Source of the DNA: Gnetum montanum
Lineage: Eukaryota; Streptophyta; Gnetopsida; Gnetales; Gnetaceae
Assembly (NCBI GenBank): GCA_015680685.1
Contig: MNCI01005981.1
Span: 29,028-50,433, forward strand
Reading direction: 5' to 3'
DNA: 21,406 nucleotides
In this document: positions 9,588 to 17,815 of the stretch, piece after piece
How positions within the stretch are numbered: position 1 is the stretch's first letter
How the letters are laid out: the number at the start of each line of letters is the position of its first letter
Notes under the pieces: generated by a model
The model's input: only the letters and a program-made list of their open reading frames with translations
Told to the model about the DNA's origin: nothing
Databases searched by the model: none
Position numbers and translations under genes: made by a program

Positions 9588-10110
9588 CAGGAGTTTGTTG
9601 ATGAATGCTAAATGATTGAGCCTCCTATTTTGCATGTTTATCTTATGAGGTTTGTTCTTCCACTTGGCCTCTCCTGTGACCTCTTGGTCTTTTGCCATGA
9701 TGTTGGGAAGGTTCTTCGGCTATTGGTCTCTTCGAGGCCATCTACAATCAATAAGAGTTTGAGATTATTAAAGTATTTAAATTAGTTCTTAATAGTTCAT
9801 GATCCTTCTCGTACTCTTGGTTTGATCAAGTTCTTATGTTATCATGATTTTAGAGTTAGAAAAATTTTGAAAAGAAACCCCCAAATGTTATACTTCTAAT
9901 TATTATGACCTTCCACAGTTATTATTTTCTCATTTCTCATTTATTGTGTCCTTATTCAGTTGATATGGTTAGTTTGGAGGATTAGTTCAGTCTTTTAGCT
10001 TAATTTTGGTTGGTTAGGTGTGATGTTCTTATTATTCTCTTATACTTATCCTTTATAATGTCTTTTGGGTGTTAGGAAATTTTTTCTCAAGTTTTCAGAT
10101 GTGTGCATAG
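9588..10110. other. Leader-like spacer between ORF start and spacer B
   Basis: This is AT-rich. On the minus strand it holds the short ORF at 9643-9741 with a possible splice acceptor, preceded by about 370 bases of noncoding leader-like sequence. Nothing on the plus strand is supported. Confidence 0.3.
9643..9741 (-). pseudogene. Short basic ORF start, candidate 5' end of the extra gene
   Basis: This encodes 32 residues beginning MASKRPIAEEPSQHHGKRPR and ending with a stop at 9643. The composition is very basic and polar, as in N-termini of gag-like or nuclear proteins. The ATG follows TTGATTGTAG on the minus strand, a splice-acceptor-like context. It lies downstream (minus sense) of the spacer-B TATA box and upstream of the coiled-coil pseudogene, so it may be the first exon or N-terminus of that gene. 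That link is inference: about 2.7 kb of inserted or unrelated sequence now separates them. Confidence 0.3.
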
Positions 10111-10466
10111 TAGTCCCTTGCACAACTAAGTTGGGCACTTTGGGATTATCAAGGTTCAAAAATCATAGAAATTGGAGTAATAGTGAGAAAGTTATAGCTT
10201 TAGAAAGTTTGTTTGCTAGAGCTTAGAAAAATAGCAAAAATTCCTTTTACTTCAAAATGGTGGAATGAACAATTTTCCAATGCTTGGCATGAATACCCCC
10301 ACGACTAAGTTGGTCACTTCGAGGTTAATAAGGTTTAAAAATCATGGAAATTGGAGCTATAGTGAGAAAGTTATAGCTTCAAAATTTTTTCTTGCTAGAG
10401 CTTAGAAAAATAGCAAAAACTCCTCTTGCTTCAAAATGGTGGAATGAACAATTTTCTAGCTCTTGG
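10111..10466. repeat. Tandem duplication of 178 bp in spacer B copy 2
   Basis: Unit 1 (10111-10288) and unit 2 (10289-10466) align throughout. Examples are ACAACTAAGTTGGGCACTT with ACGACTAAGTTGGTCACTT, and the shared GAGAAAGTTATAGCTT and AGCTTAGAAAAATAGC blocks. Spacer B copy 1 shows only one such unit (about 130-330), so the duplication arose in copy 2. The units have since diverged. Confidence 0.75.
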
Positions 10467-10469
10467 AGT

Positions 10470-10480
10470 GTATATATACT
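10470..10480 (-). promoter_or_regulatory. TATA-like element in spacer B copy 2
   Basis: The minus strand reads AGTATATATAC. It is positionally conserved with the TATA-like run at 334-344 of copy 1. It faces the short ORF start at 9741 and could give a separate transcript for a gene downstream of pol. Confidence 0.4.
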
Positions 10481-10526
10481 ACTTTTGTTAGTGCGACATC
10501 ATAGTTGTGACGTTGTAGGACATATA

Positions 10527-10544
10527 ATGTCATAATTATGACAT
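10527..10544. promoter_or_regulatory. 18-bp perfect palindrome
   Basis: The sequence ATGTCATAATTATGACAT is its own reverse complement. It lies 47 bases upstream (minus sense) of the TATA-like run. The equivalent place in spacer B copy 1 (374-391) also holds an 18-bp perfect palindrome with a different sequence. It could be a dimeric factor site; function is unproven. Confidence 0.45.
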
Positions 10545-11995
10545 CACTATTACAATTTTAATTTTTTAGTAATTTTCAATGAAAAGAATAAGTCAATTGG
10601 ATGACGTGGAAGACATAGAAACTTTCTAAAGGGTCATGAATCATAAATGATGCTTAGAATTCAAAATTTTGATGCATAAAAATCTTAAGAAAGGAATCTC
10701 AGGCAATGAAAGCTTATTAAGTCTATATGAGATGGATTGAAGGTTCTTAGTTTATGGATAGGTTATAAGATTATGTGGGAAGTGTTTGTTGAGTTTTTAT
10801 CATGTTTGAAGGCACAAGATGATGTGGAATTGCTTATCAAGTATGAGATACAATAGTTATACAAGTGGATCCTCCTTGAAGCAGGCTTCAACCCTTAGTG
10901 CCCTTGTAGAACCACATTTAAAAGTGTCTGTAGGCATACTCGGCTAGCAAAACACACATTTTAGTATTGCTAAGATTGGGAAAATAAACTATATTATACA
11001 AAATATGAAATTATGATTAAATATACCAATGAGTTTGAAGGGGATTAGAAGGAATTACAAAAATCAGGACATAAGGTGTCATACCATAGGCATAATGAGT
11101 CCTGATGTGTGATGTGTTGTAAAAGTAATCATTAGCCCTTTTGTCCAAGATCCAAACCAAGTCCATACCACTATCTAGGGACATCGCATTATGTCTTCTT
11201 CAAAACTAAGAACCAAAGGGCTACCACTATTGCAAGGAGCATTACCCCTTAGCGTGTTGTTTAAGGAAGGAGTTTATTAATAGCACACTTTTATTTTTGA
11301 CATTTTCAAAAAGCTATCTACCTTCAGGAATGGGTAACATGTCTTTCTAATAACATGATAAGGTAGCACTTATTGTACTCTTCCATTTTTTTTAGAACTC
11401 AAGGGAATAATACATCCTTGACAACAAGATAAGATTTATAGTAGTAGGCCTAGAGAGTCTGCAAGTCCCCTTAATGTCACATCCTATTCATTTCTAGTTG
11501 GTTCTTTGCTCTTTTGTCTAGGCATAATGATGATGAGTTTATTTTCATTTTATTGTGAAAAGATCTTCATTATGGCCACGGTAAGAACCTCTTATTTTTA
11601 CAAATGAGTGGATGGATGATGTGGTCTCATTATATATGTAATCATTCTTTCATAATCTGATAATATAGAGCCATCTTCACCATATTGGAATTACATCTTG
11701 CTTTATTTCGTGCATTTTATTGAAATAAAATTAACAAAAATATGTATAGGAGAAATAATTTCAAAGTATAGAGAGATTGGAAAAGATATTAAGAATTTGC
11801 AAAGATAGAAAGAATGAAAAATTTTGAAAAGGATTTAGAAATGTCAAAGAATAAGAAGTCATTAAGAAATTGGAAAATATAAAAGTATGGAAAAAATATC
11901 AAAAAATAGGAAAAGGTAATAAGAAAGTAAAAGATTTAGTATTGTGCCTACGTGTTACTTGGGACACCCCCAAGACTATTATCAAAAATAGGTAA

Positions 11996-12202
11996 CTAGA
12001 AGATCAAATAGGTAGAGGACGATTTGATGGACTAGGTTGCATTCATAATAGGATTGGGAGGTTTAGGATATGACTTGACTTTTTGGATACTCACTAGAAT
12101 GAGCTTATGTGGGCTAGCTAGATGATAAACTTGCATAGTCTCTAATGGATAGGTTTCTTGGATGATATATGGTCCTTCTTATAGGATTTGGAACTTAACT
12201 TG
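11996..12202 (-). pseudogene. Integrase C-terminal domain fragment, fused to RT
   Basis: The minus strand reads KFQIL, stop, EGPYIIQETYPLETMQVYHL and then a tail with SYPKPPNPIMNAT, ending at a stop at 11996. It is the counterpart of the C-terminal part of the integrase at 2024-2965, which reads KFQTL, stop, EKPYIIDETFP. It follows RT in the same frame with no RT thumb, RNase H, zinc domain or catalytic core between. The joint (about 12198-12203) falls inside ALDHLEQV, a conserved RT stretch. Spacer B starts right after it, as it does after the other integrase. Confidence 0.75.
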
Positions 12203-12990
12203 CTCTAAGTGATCTAGTGCTTACTTGAAATCTAGCTCATAATTCAAGAAATCATCCATAAATACATCTATACCATTACCTATTTATTTTTGAAAGATGC
12301 TTAGTACTAATCTCTTAAAAGTAGTGGGTGTGTTGCACAAACCAAAAGGCATTTGCTTATAGGCAAATATTCCCCATGGACTAGTGAACATAGTCTTGTC
12401 CTAGTCTTTTGGTGCAATACAGATTTGGTTGTACCTACTATATCCATCAAGAAAGCTATAGTATTGATGCCCTATTATTGTTTCTAGGACCTGGTCAACA
12501 ATTCGTAAAGGGATATGGTCTTTGAATGTCATGGAGTTCAATAGTTGGAAGTCAATACATACTCTCCACTTGCCATCTTTCTTTGGAACAATGACCAAAG
12601 GACTAACTCATTCATTGTCCACAATGGGGTAGATAAATCATGCTTTCAGTAATTTTTCCAATTCATGTTTTACTATTTTCTTAAGCTTGGGATTCAACCT
12701 TCTTTGTAATTGGTGGTATGGCTTAACAGCTAGATCTGTGTATCTATAGTGTTAAATTCGAGGATCAATGCCTAGTATCTCATCGTAAGACCATGCAAAT
12801 GTTGTTGGTTATTTATTGATCACTTCTAATAATTTCTTTTTCTAATCTGTATCCATGTTGGCATTGATGATTACTGGTTTCTTATTATTTAGAAAAGTAT
12901 ATTATACTATTGTTGGTAGGGCTTTTAACTCCAGTGGTGTTGGTTCAAACTTATTCGGGATCTCAAGCTGTTCCCATTAAATATCTTCTT
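12203..12990 (-). pseudogene. Ty3/gypsy reverse transcriptase, truncated by deletion
   Basis: This is the RT of a retrotransposon pol, which copies element RNA into DNA inside virus-like particles. On the minus strand it runs from a pre-RT segment (ILGIDPRI) through QRRLNPKLKKIVKHELEKLL, VIVPKKDGKWRVCIDF (12598 onwards), VDQVLETI, YYSFLDGYSRYNQI, MFTSPWGIFAYKQMPFGLCN and the catalytic FMDDF, whose two Asp residues are intact. It then stops at ALDHLEQ. Stops replace glutamine or tryptophan codons in several places, for example after IAPKD. The PKK-GKWRVC-DF and PFGLCN wording and the LDGYSRYNQI form are typical of plant Ty3/gypsy. The region downstream of RT is lost (see the fused integrase tail). 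Confidence 0.9.
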
Positions 12991-13289
12991 CTTGACATGA
13001 CTGTGTATAGGGGTGTTTTCTCTTTAACTATTCCAACTTATCTGTTTCCTAGATGTAGTTGCTTATGATTTGTTGGTTCCATGAATATTTTAGATTCTAT
13101 TTTGTCATTGGTAATTAGTCACCGGGTGCCTTCTTGCTTAGTGACCACTACATATAGGCATCTCTGTACACACATTTCTTCTACACATCTCTTGTATGCT
13201 ATGTTTCTTTCTTATTTAATGACCCATATTTTCTGCACATAGTTGCATCCATTATCATTGTATGTGGTACATGGAACCTTGCGTCATTG
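12991..13289 (-). pseudogene. Protease-RT connecting segment of pol
   Basis: The minus strand reads RCLYVVVTKQEGTR, stop, LITNDK. This aligns with YLYAVATQQEDTQWLIANQ at the start of the plus-strand pol (17817 onward). It shows that pol was continuous here and that the two pol copies share a family-specific connector of unknown function. Confidence 0.6.
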
Positions 13290-13630
13290 AATGATTTTAG
13301 CTTCATCCACCTTGGAAATATTCAAGGACAAGTTTATGATTCCAAGTTTAGCATCCACAATGCTAAGCCAAGCTCTTCCCATGATGATAGGGAACTCTCC
13401 CTTATTTTGTCTCACATGAATGACTAAGAAATCAACAGGATAGGACTAGCCATTGATGGTAGTGATAACATTATCTACTTGTCCTAGCGGGATAGCGATT
13501 GACTAGTCTGCAAGTTGTAATCAAATGTTGCTTTTCTTTGGTGGTAGAAGATTCTAGCCTTTATACATATCTTGTGATATTAAGTTTACTCTTGATTTGG
13601 AAATAAATAGAGGCTTGCATGGTTTGTGGC
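13290..13630 (-). pseudogene. Retrotransposon aspartic protease region
   Basis: This is the pol protease that would cut the gag-pol polyprotein. The minus strand shows RVNLISQDMYKG, then LQLAD, SIAIPLGQVDNVITTING, YPVDFLVIHV and GEFPIIMGRAWLSIVDAKLGI, which is the usual order of a plant Ty3/gypsy protease (active-site flank, flap region, GR-WL end motif). The segment where the catalytic Asp-Ser/Thr-Gly triad should be reads FISKSRVNL, so the active-site Asp appears lost. Some stops interrupt it. It lies between gag and RT in one orientation. Confidence 0.75.
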
Positions 13631-14329
13631 CTGCTACTTGGAGGTATATCAAGGGACTTGCCAAATCTATTCTTTTCTAGGGAAGTGCTGTTACCTTTAT
13701 CCAATACGTGATAGTTTGGGTAAGCATAATAGTGGTTAAGTTTGAATTAGTAGACTATGGAAGCTTAGTATTCATTGGAGGAGCATGTGTGGATGAGGTT
13801 AAAGTATATGAAGTTCCCATTCTTTAAACCTTTTCTGTACTTGTTTGGAAGAATGACTGTTTCTTTGATTGAGGTTCATTCATGATTATGTCCTCTTGCA
13901 TGTTCATTGCCCTTGTTATATTTCTTTTGCTATGGTTTTGATGGTAGCTCCCCTTGCATTATTGGTGGTGGCATTGGTATTAAAGGGTTGGAAGGTTGGC
14001 TTGATAGACCAACTGCTAATTGAGGTATGTATAGATTGGAATCCATCCTTTGAGTGGTAGGTTTGTAATACTTAGGTGGACAATACTAAGAAGTGTGAAC
14101 TGAAGCATTTCCTGGAGAGATTGGATGTTATACATAATATACATAAAGATTTGGTTACCTATATGGATAGTGTTGCCTTGGTGGTGGCATTGCCCATGCT
14201 TGTGATCGTTGTCATTACTATTGGTATTGCTCCTATGGCTGAGGGTAAGCTCTGCTTGGGTAGTAGGTTGGCTAGAAGGGTTGTCTGAGATTACCTTAAG
14301 AATAAGATAACCGTATTGGCATATGCTTT
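13631..14329 (-). pseudogene. Gag C-terminus to protease linker, heavily decayed
   Basis: No conserved domain is clear. The minus strand has short Pro/Ser/Thr/Gln- and His-rich stretches in changing frames, as expected for the low-complexity linker between gag zinc knuckle and protease. Open frames on the plus strand here have no family features. Confidence 0.35.
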
Positions 14330-16255
14330 TTAACAAATCTTGGGTTAAGTGAATATGCCCCAAATTCTTGCAAGTGGATCATAATAGGACAACATACCTT
14401 AGGATGCTCATATTGGTACATCTTGCATCCTTCCTCATCTTCTGAACTAGTGTCAATACACTCTTCAACTAAAGCAACTTTTCCTTTTTGCTTATAGCCT
14501 TCTCATCCATAGTCTCTTCTCCTCTTCTTATCCTTTTCCTTATTGAGGGCTTGTTTAGTTTTTCTTCTATGATCTTTAGAGTTATGGTAAACTTTTTGTC
14601 CACTGAGTTCCACATATTTTCTACCTTGGTTACTATATCATAGATAGATTTTTGAATTGGTAGAGTCTTCTTCTAAATCACATCTTCTAAGGTTTCTTCT
14701 TCTTGCTTGTTGCACATTCATACATCTTATTTTCTAATTAATGGATCTTAATTATATTCCTCAACTAGTTTTCTCTTTTTCAATTTGCCTTTCTCTTTTG
14801 CCACTTGGTTTATTAACCTCTGAATCTGATGGACGGTCATCTCTAATAGTCTTCCCTTGGTGTTGACCCTAGGGGTTTCTCTGGTTTTGTTCCTTAACCC
14901 ATTGACAATGTGCCTAAGTTCCTTTCTTTGTGAAAATTCATAGCCTGGGCATCTATGTAGAAGAGAGTAGAATCTGCTCATTGTTACATCAAGGAATTCA
15001 TGTGCCCCTTGCTTCCATCGTTGGATTTTCTTTCTAATATTAGACACTCTTGAATAGGTTTGATATTTGTCATTAAAGAGATCAAGCATGGTACTTCAAC
15101 TCATAATTAATTTAGGTTCCAATGATTTGTACCAGTTCTTAGCCTGCTTGATGAGTGTCCTAGGAAACAACTTTAGATTTTGCAAGTCACTTTCAATATT
15201 TTGAAGGGCACATGCATCATGGAATTCTTGAAGGTGATGTTGTGGATCTACATTATATCCACCTTCAAACTTCAAGATATCATTCATATCTAGTTGCTTG
15301 ATGTGACTATTCTTCACATGCCTGGTTGGAATATATACTACTTCCCTGATATTGATCATGTTGCGAGTCACCAACAAGGGCTCTTCATGGTCATTGGATT
15401 TGTATGCTCTGTTATAGTGATTTTCCCTTTGGTACTCATAATTCTCTCTATTCACGTCTATTACTGTCTCTTCTTGGTTCGTACTCATCCTCTTGTTCAT
15501 TAAGATGCCTTTGATGATATTCATGTCTATCATGAACCCAATGTCTCTCCTTGTTATGATCCCTAAGTCTTCATTTCCTTTTGTTAGAGTCCATTGATAA
15601 TTGTAAGGATGAAGATGAAGTAGCTAGAGAATGATGTCAGCTAATTCTCTTTCTATGGCTCTGGAATTCATCCCTTTGTGATCTCGTAGAAGCTCTAGGA
15701 CTTAAGCTTTGTCCATGTTTAGAGTCTTTTGCCTCTCTCCTTGGTGTTTTTGCCAGGGCTAAATGTAGTTGTACCTTGATAGGTTCTTCTAGATGAATAA
15801 TGGATGTTTGTGATTAGGCTTCATGATTATGATGAAGTTTCTTTGTTAAGAATGCATCATCATTAATTTCCTGTAGGACAACAGTGGAATTGGTTTTCTT
15901 AACATTGTTATTTTTGTGCCTTATCTTTATAGTAGTATCTCTTTGTACTTGTGCCTCTATGGATTGGTATGGCCTAGTCATGTGTTTGGTCACATGATAT
16001 CCTTCTTATGCATGGCTTAGATTCATTTCCATTAAGGCTGCCTAAAGCATGGCTACTGCTGAATGCTCTAGAGGAAAAAAAATGTTGCCTTGCAAGTCTC
16101 TTCACCTCATTTGCTTGTCTTGGTGAAAGATAAATGTAAAATTAGGATAATAAGGATCAGTGTGAGTGTATCAAATCCTTGTTTACATAGGCACACTCTA
16201 GCCTTCATCATCATGTGTTTTATCATAATCCCTTTGTAGCTCTTTGGTAGGTGAT
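14330..16255 (-). pseudogene. Ty3/gypsy gag polyprotein
   Basis: Gag forms the virus-like particle that packages element RNA. Minus-strand coding can be followed from an N-terminal section (NLSPTKELQRDYDKTHDDEG, then EHSAVAML and LMEMNLSHA), through a charged region (REAKDSKHGQSLSPRASTRS, ERHWVHDRHEYHQRHLN), to the retrotransposon gag core. The core runs 15533-15096 (LDMNDILKFEGGYNVDPQ, LFPRTLIKQAKNWYKSLEP) and continues after a frame change at 15089-14748 (MLDLFNDKYQTYSRVSNIRK, FYSLLHRCPGYEF, NGLRNKTRE, VNTKGRLLEMTV). A degenerate zinc-knuckle-like CKMYQYEHPKVCC follows near 14390-14430. No start ATG is evident at the N-terminus. Protease and RT follow in order on the same strand. Confidence 0.88.
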
Positions 16256-16360
16256 AAATTTTTTTGTATTGTTAAAATTGATTAAAGATGTAAGAATAAA
16301 ATTTGTGATTCTTTATATAATGAATTTTATAAAGTCAACTACTCAATACACATTAACACA
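16256..16360 (-). other. Leader between primer site and gag
   Basis: This short AT-rich segment lies between the primer-binding-site-like sequence and the first followable gag codons. On the minus strand a stop (TAA) precedes the open gag frame by about 15 bases. Confidence 0.4.
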
Positions 16361-16378
16361 TTCTTGGCAATGACACTA
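16361..16378 (-). other. Decayed tRNA-Asp-type primer-binding site
   Basis: The minus strand reads TAGTGTCATTGCCAAGAA. The plant Tat/Athila primer site, complementary to the tRNA-Asp 3' end, is TGGCGCCGTTGCCGGGGA. The two agree at 11 of 18 positions, and all seven differences are G-to-A or C-to-T transitions. It begins two bases after an LTR-like end in CA (16380), where a primer site should be, and gag follows. The reference sequence is from memory. Confidence 0.6.
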
Positions 16379-16379
16379 A

Positions 16380-17220
16380 TGATGAGTGGTGAAGGTATCC
16401 CAACATCCTACCATATAAGTCATGAGTGTTTGCGTGTGACCAAAATGAAATCCATGGATGGACAATGTAATTATGTTAGTAATTAATGTTAAGTTCAAGA
16501 TCATTGTCTTCCTACTTCGAGTTAGTGAAGTTTGAGTGTATGGTTTAACTCTTATAGAGGCATATGATTGGTTGATGTTGTGAGGCTCTTAATGCTCCTA
16601 ATGGTAAACATGGTTGAATAAAAGGTAAAATTCTTAGTTTAGTTAACTATGAAAACACAAATCTATCTTAGTCTAGAGTAATGGATATCTAGTTCTAGTC
16701 TATCGTACATGCCTTAAACTCATGTAATTATCATTGGGATTACCAAGTGGAATTACTACTGAGTCAATCAAGCAATGTCACTACTGGGTTACTAGATAAT
16801 TATACCTAGTGATCAAAACAAGTCATATCCATTTTACTTACAAATAATATGTAAAGTAAAATACTTAGGAAATGTAAATGATTAAACCAGGAAAGTAGGA
16901 AAATTATGCTAAGTAAATAAGTAAAACTAAGTGGATGCTACAATGATGAAAGCAATCTTAATCTTTATTGCCAGTCATTAACTATGTTAAAGTATAATTC
17001 ACTTGAATAAAGATACCAATCAACTACTCAACATCACACTGCAAGCATTCACATTATTACTAAGACTACAAAAAAAAACTACATGAATTTCACTAAGGGT
17101 AGAATGAAAAGTTGTTGATTATGCACCCAAGTGTTGGTATTTATAAGATTGCATAGATCTCAAGACATCGCATCAAGATAAAGTAGTGATGAACCATGAT
17201 ATCATGTACGCAATATCACA
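16380..17220 (-). repeat. LTR, family A, 5' LTR of the minus-strand element
   Basis: The minus strand runs from a U3 start near 17220 (TGTGATATTGCG) through a TATA box (17139-17145) and an AATAAA signal (16964-16969) to an end in CATCA at 16380, directly before the primer site. The U3-R part matches 3740-4056. It also matches the plus-strand LTR 17205-17814 in inverted orientation along its whole length: CCCTTAGT, TCTTTATTC, the CTAGTAACC and TTGGTAATCCCA blocks, and the TTAAACCATACA block near its end. The U3 boundary is approximate. Confidence 0.75.
17139..17145 (-). promoter_or_regulatory. TATA box of the leftward LTR A
   Basis: The minus strand reads CTTATAAATACC. It is conserved with the box at 3951-3957 and lies about 122 bases from the opposite-strand TATA box at 17267-17276. 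Confidence 0.55.
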
Positions 17221-17252
17221 TCCACCACGCGATATCGCATATGCGATATTGT
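17196..17252. promoter_or_regulatory. Palindromic GATATCGC-type cluster between two LTR promoters
   Basis: This shared U3 zone holds ATGATATCAT (17197-17206), GCAATATC, GCGATATCGC (17229-17238) and an 18-bp perfect palindrome ATATCGCATATGCGATAT at 17232-17249. Variants of the same half-site (GATATTG, CAATATTG) occur in the U3 of the left LTR copy at about 4012-4033. It sits between oppositely directed TATA boxes at 17139 and 17267. Confidence 0.5.
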
Positions 17253-17814
17253 GTCCTACCTCATCTTTTATAAATAAGAAGCGGTGTCCTTGGTTCCCAG
17301 ACATTAGATTTAGACCCTTAGTCAGACTCTTGCAGTTTTGTCATTCCAAAGTTAGAATTATTTCTGTGTGCCCGCAATAGGAGTCATAGAGTGTATGGAT
17401 CTTTATTCGAGCAATTTATGATAAACCTTGCAACATATAAATTAAGTTGATTAGTAATTAATTATTATTTAATGTTTTCCTAGTTAATTAATATATCTCT
17501 CAACCTTCAACTTCCGTAGTTAAATACACTCAGTATGACTGCTTCGAGCATGTGTGTAGCGCTTAGTAACCTAGTAACGATTAGCGTTTGGTAATCCCAG
17601 TAGCCTTGCACTGGTTCAGGATGTGTACAGCAAGTGGGAACAGATACTGGTGTTAGGAACATTTAGAAACTAGTTAATGGATAGTTAATGTAAGTTAACC
17701 ACTTAGTTCTCTCTCCCTCTCCTTTATTAGCAGAAGACATAAAAAATACAAAAGCTATAAAAATCATATACCTCAAGCTTACTTAACCATACAACTGTGA
17801 CAATACAAGTAAGT
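17205..17814 (+). repeat. LTR, family A, truncated, head-to-head copy
   Basis: Read on the plus strand it has a TATA box (17267-17276), CCCTTAGTCAGACTC, GATCTTTATTCGAGC, TAGTAACCTAGTAACG, TTTGGTAATCCCAGTAG, AATCATATACCTC and TTAACCATACAACTG. Each block has its counterpart, in the same order, in the reverse complement of 16380-17220. The match runs to the ambiguous base at 17815, where pol sequence begins abruptly. The last part of the LTR, the primer site, gag and protease are therefore missing. Confidence 0.7.
17267..17276 (+). promoter_or_regulatory. TATA box of the rightward LTR A
   Basis: The plus strand reads TTTATAAATA, followed by the R-like region, and faces the plus-strand pol. It is the mirror counterpart of the box at 17139-17145. 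Confidence 0.5.
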
Positions 17815-17815
17815 N
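17815..17815. other. Ambiguous base (n) at the LTR-pol junction
   Basis: This is the only unresolved base in the window. LTR similarity ends here and open pol sequence starts at 17817. Confidence 0.9.

Larger units (their letters stand above)
10111..11960 (-). repeat. Retroelement noncoding spacer B, copy 2
   Basis: This is homologous and colinear with 1-2023 and, like it, follows directly after an integrase C-terminus (ending 11996). On the minus strand it begins after a G-rich run (CTTGGGGGTGTCCC, about 11963-11976), continues through an A/purine-rich segment, and ends with the palindrome, TATA and tandem-duplication block. No coding frame is supported. Two copies behind two integrase ends show that spacer B belongs to this family, either as an internal region between pol and a downstream gene or as a long LTR. 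Confidence 0.6.

Noticed and set aside
13869-14288. Plus-strand open frames with hydrophobic runs
   Set aside because: They are antisense to the gag-protease linker of the minus-strand element and lack conserved motifs.
15294-15503. 69-codon plus-strand open frame
   Set aside because: It is antisense to the gag core at 15096-15533, which has clear family motifs.
17186-17380. 64-codon plus-strand open frame over the U3-R region
   Set aside because: It covers the palindrome cluster and TATA box of an LTR, so it is noncoding by context.
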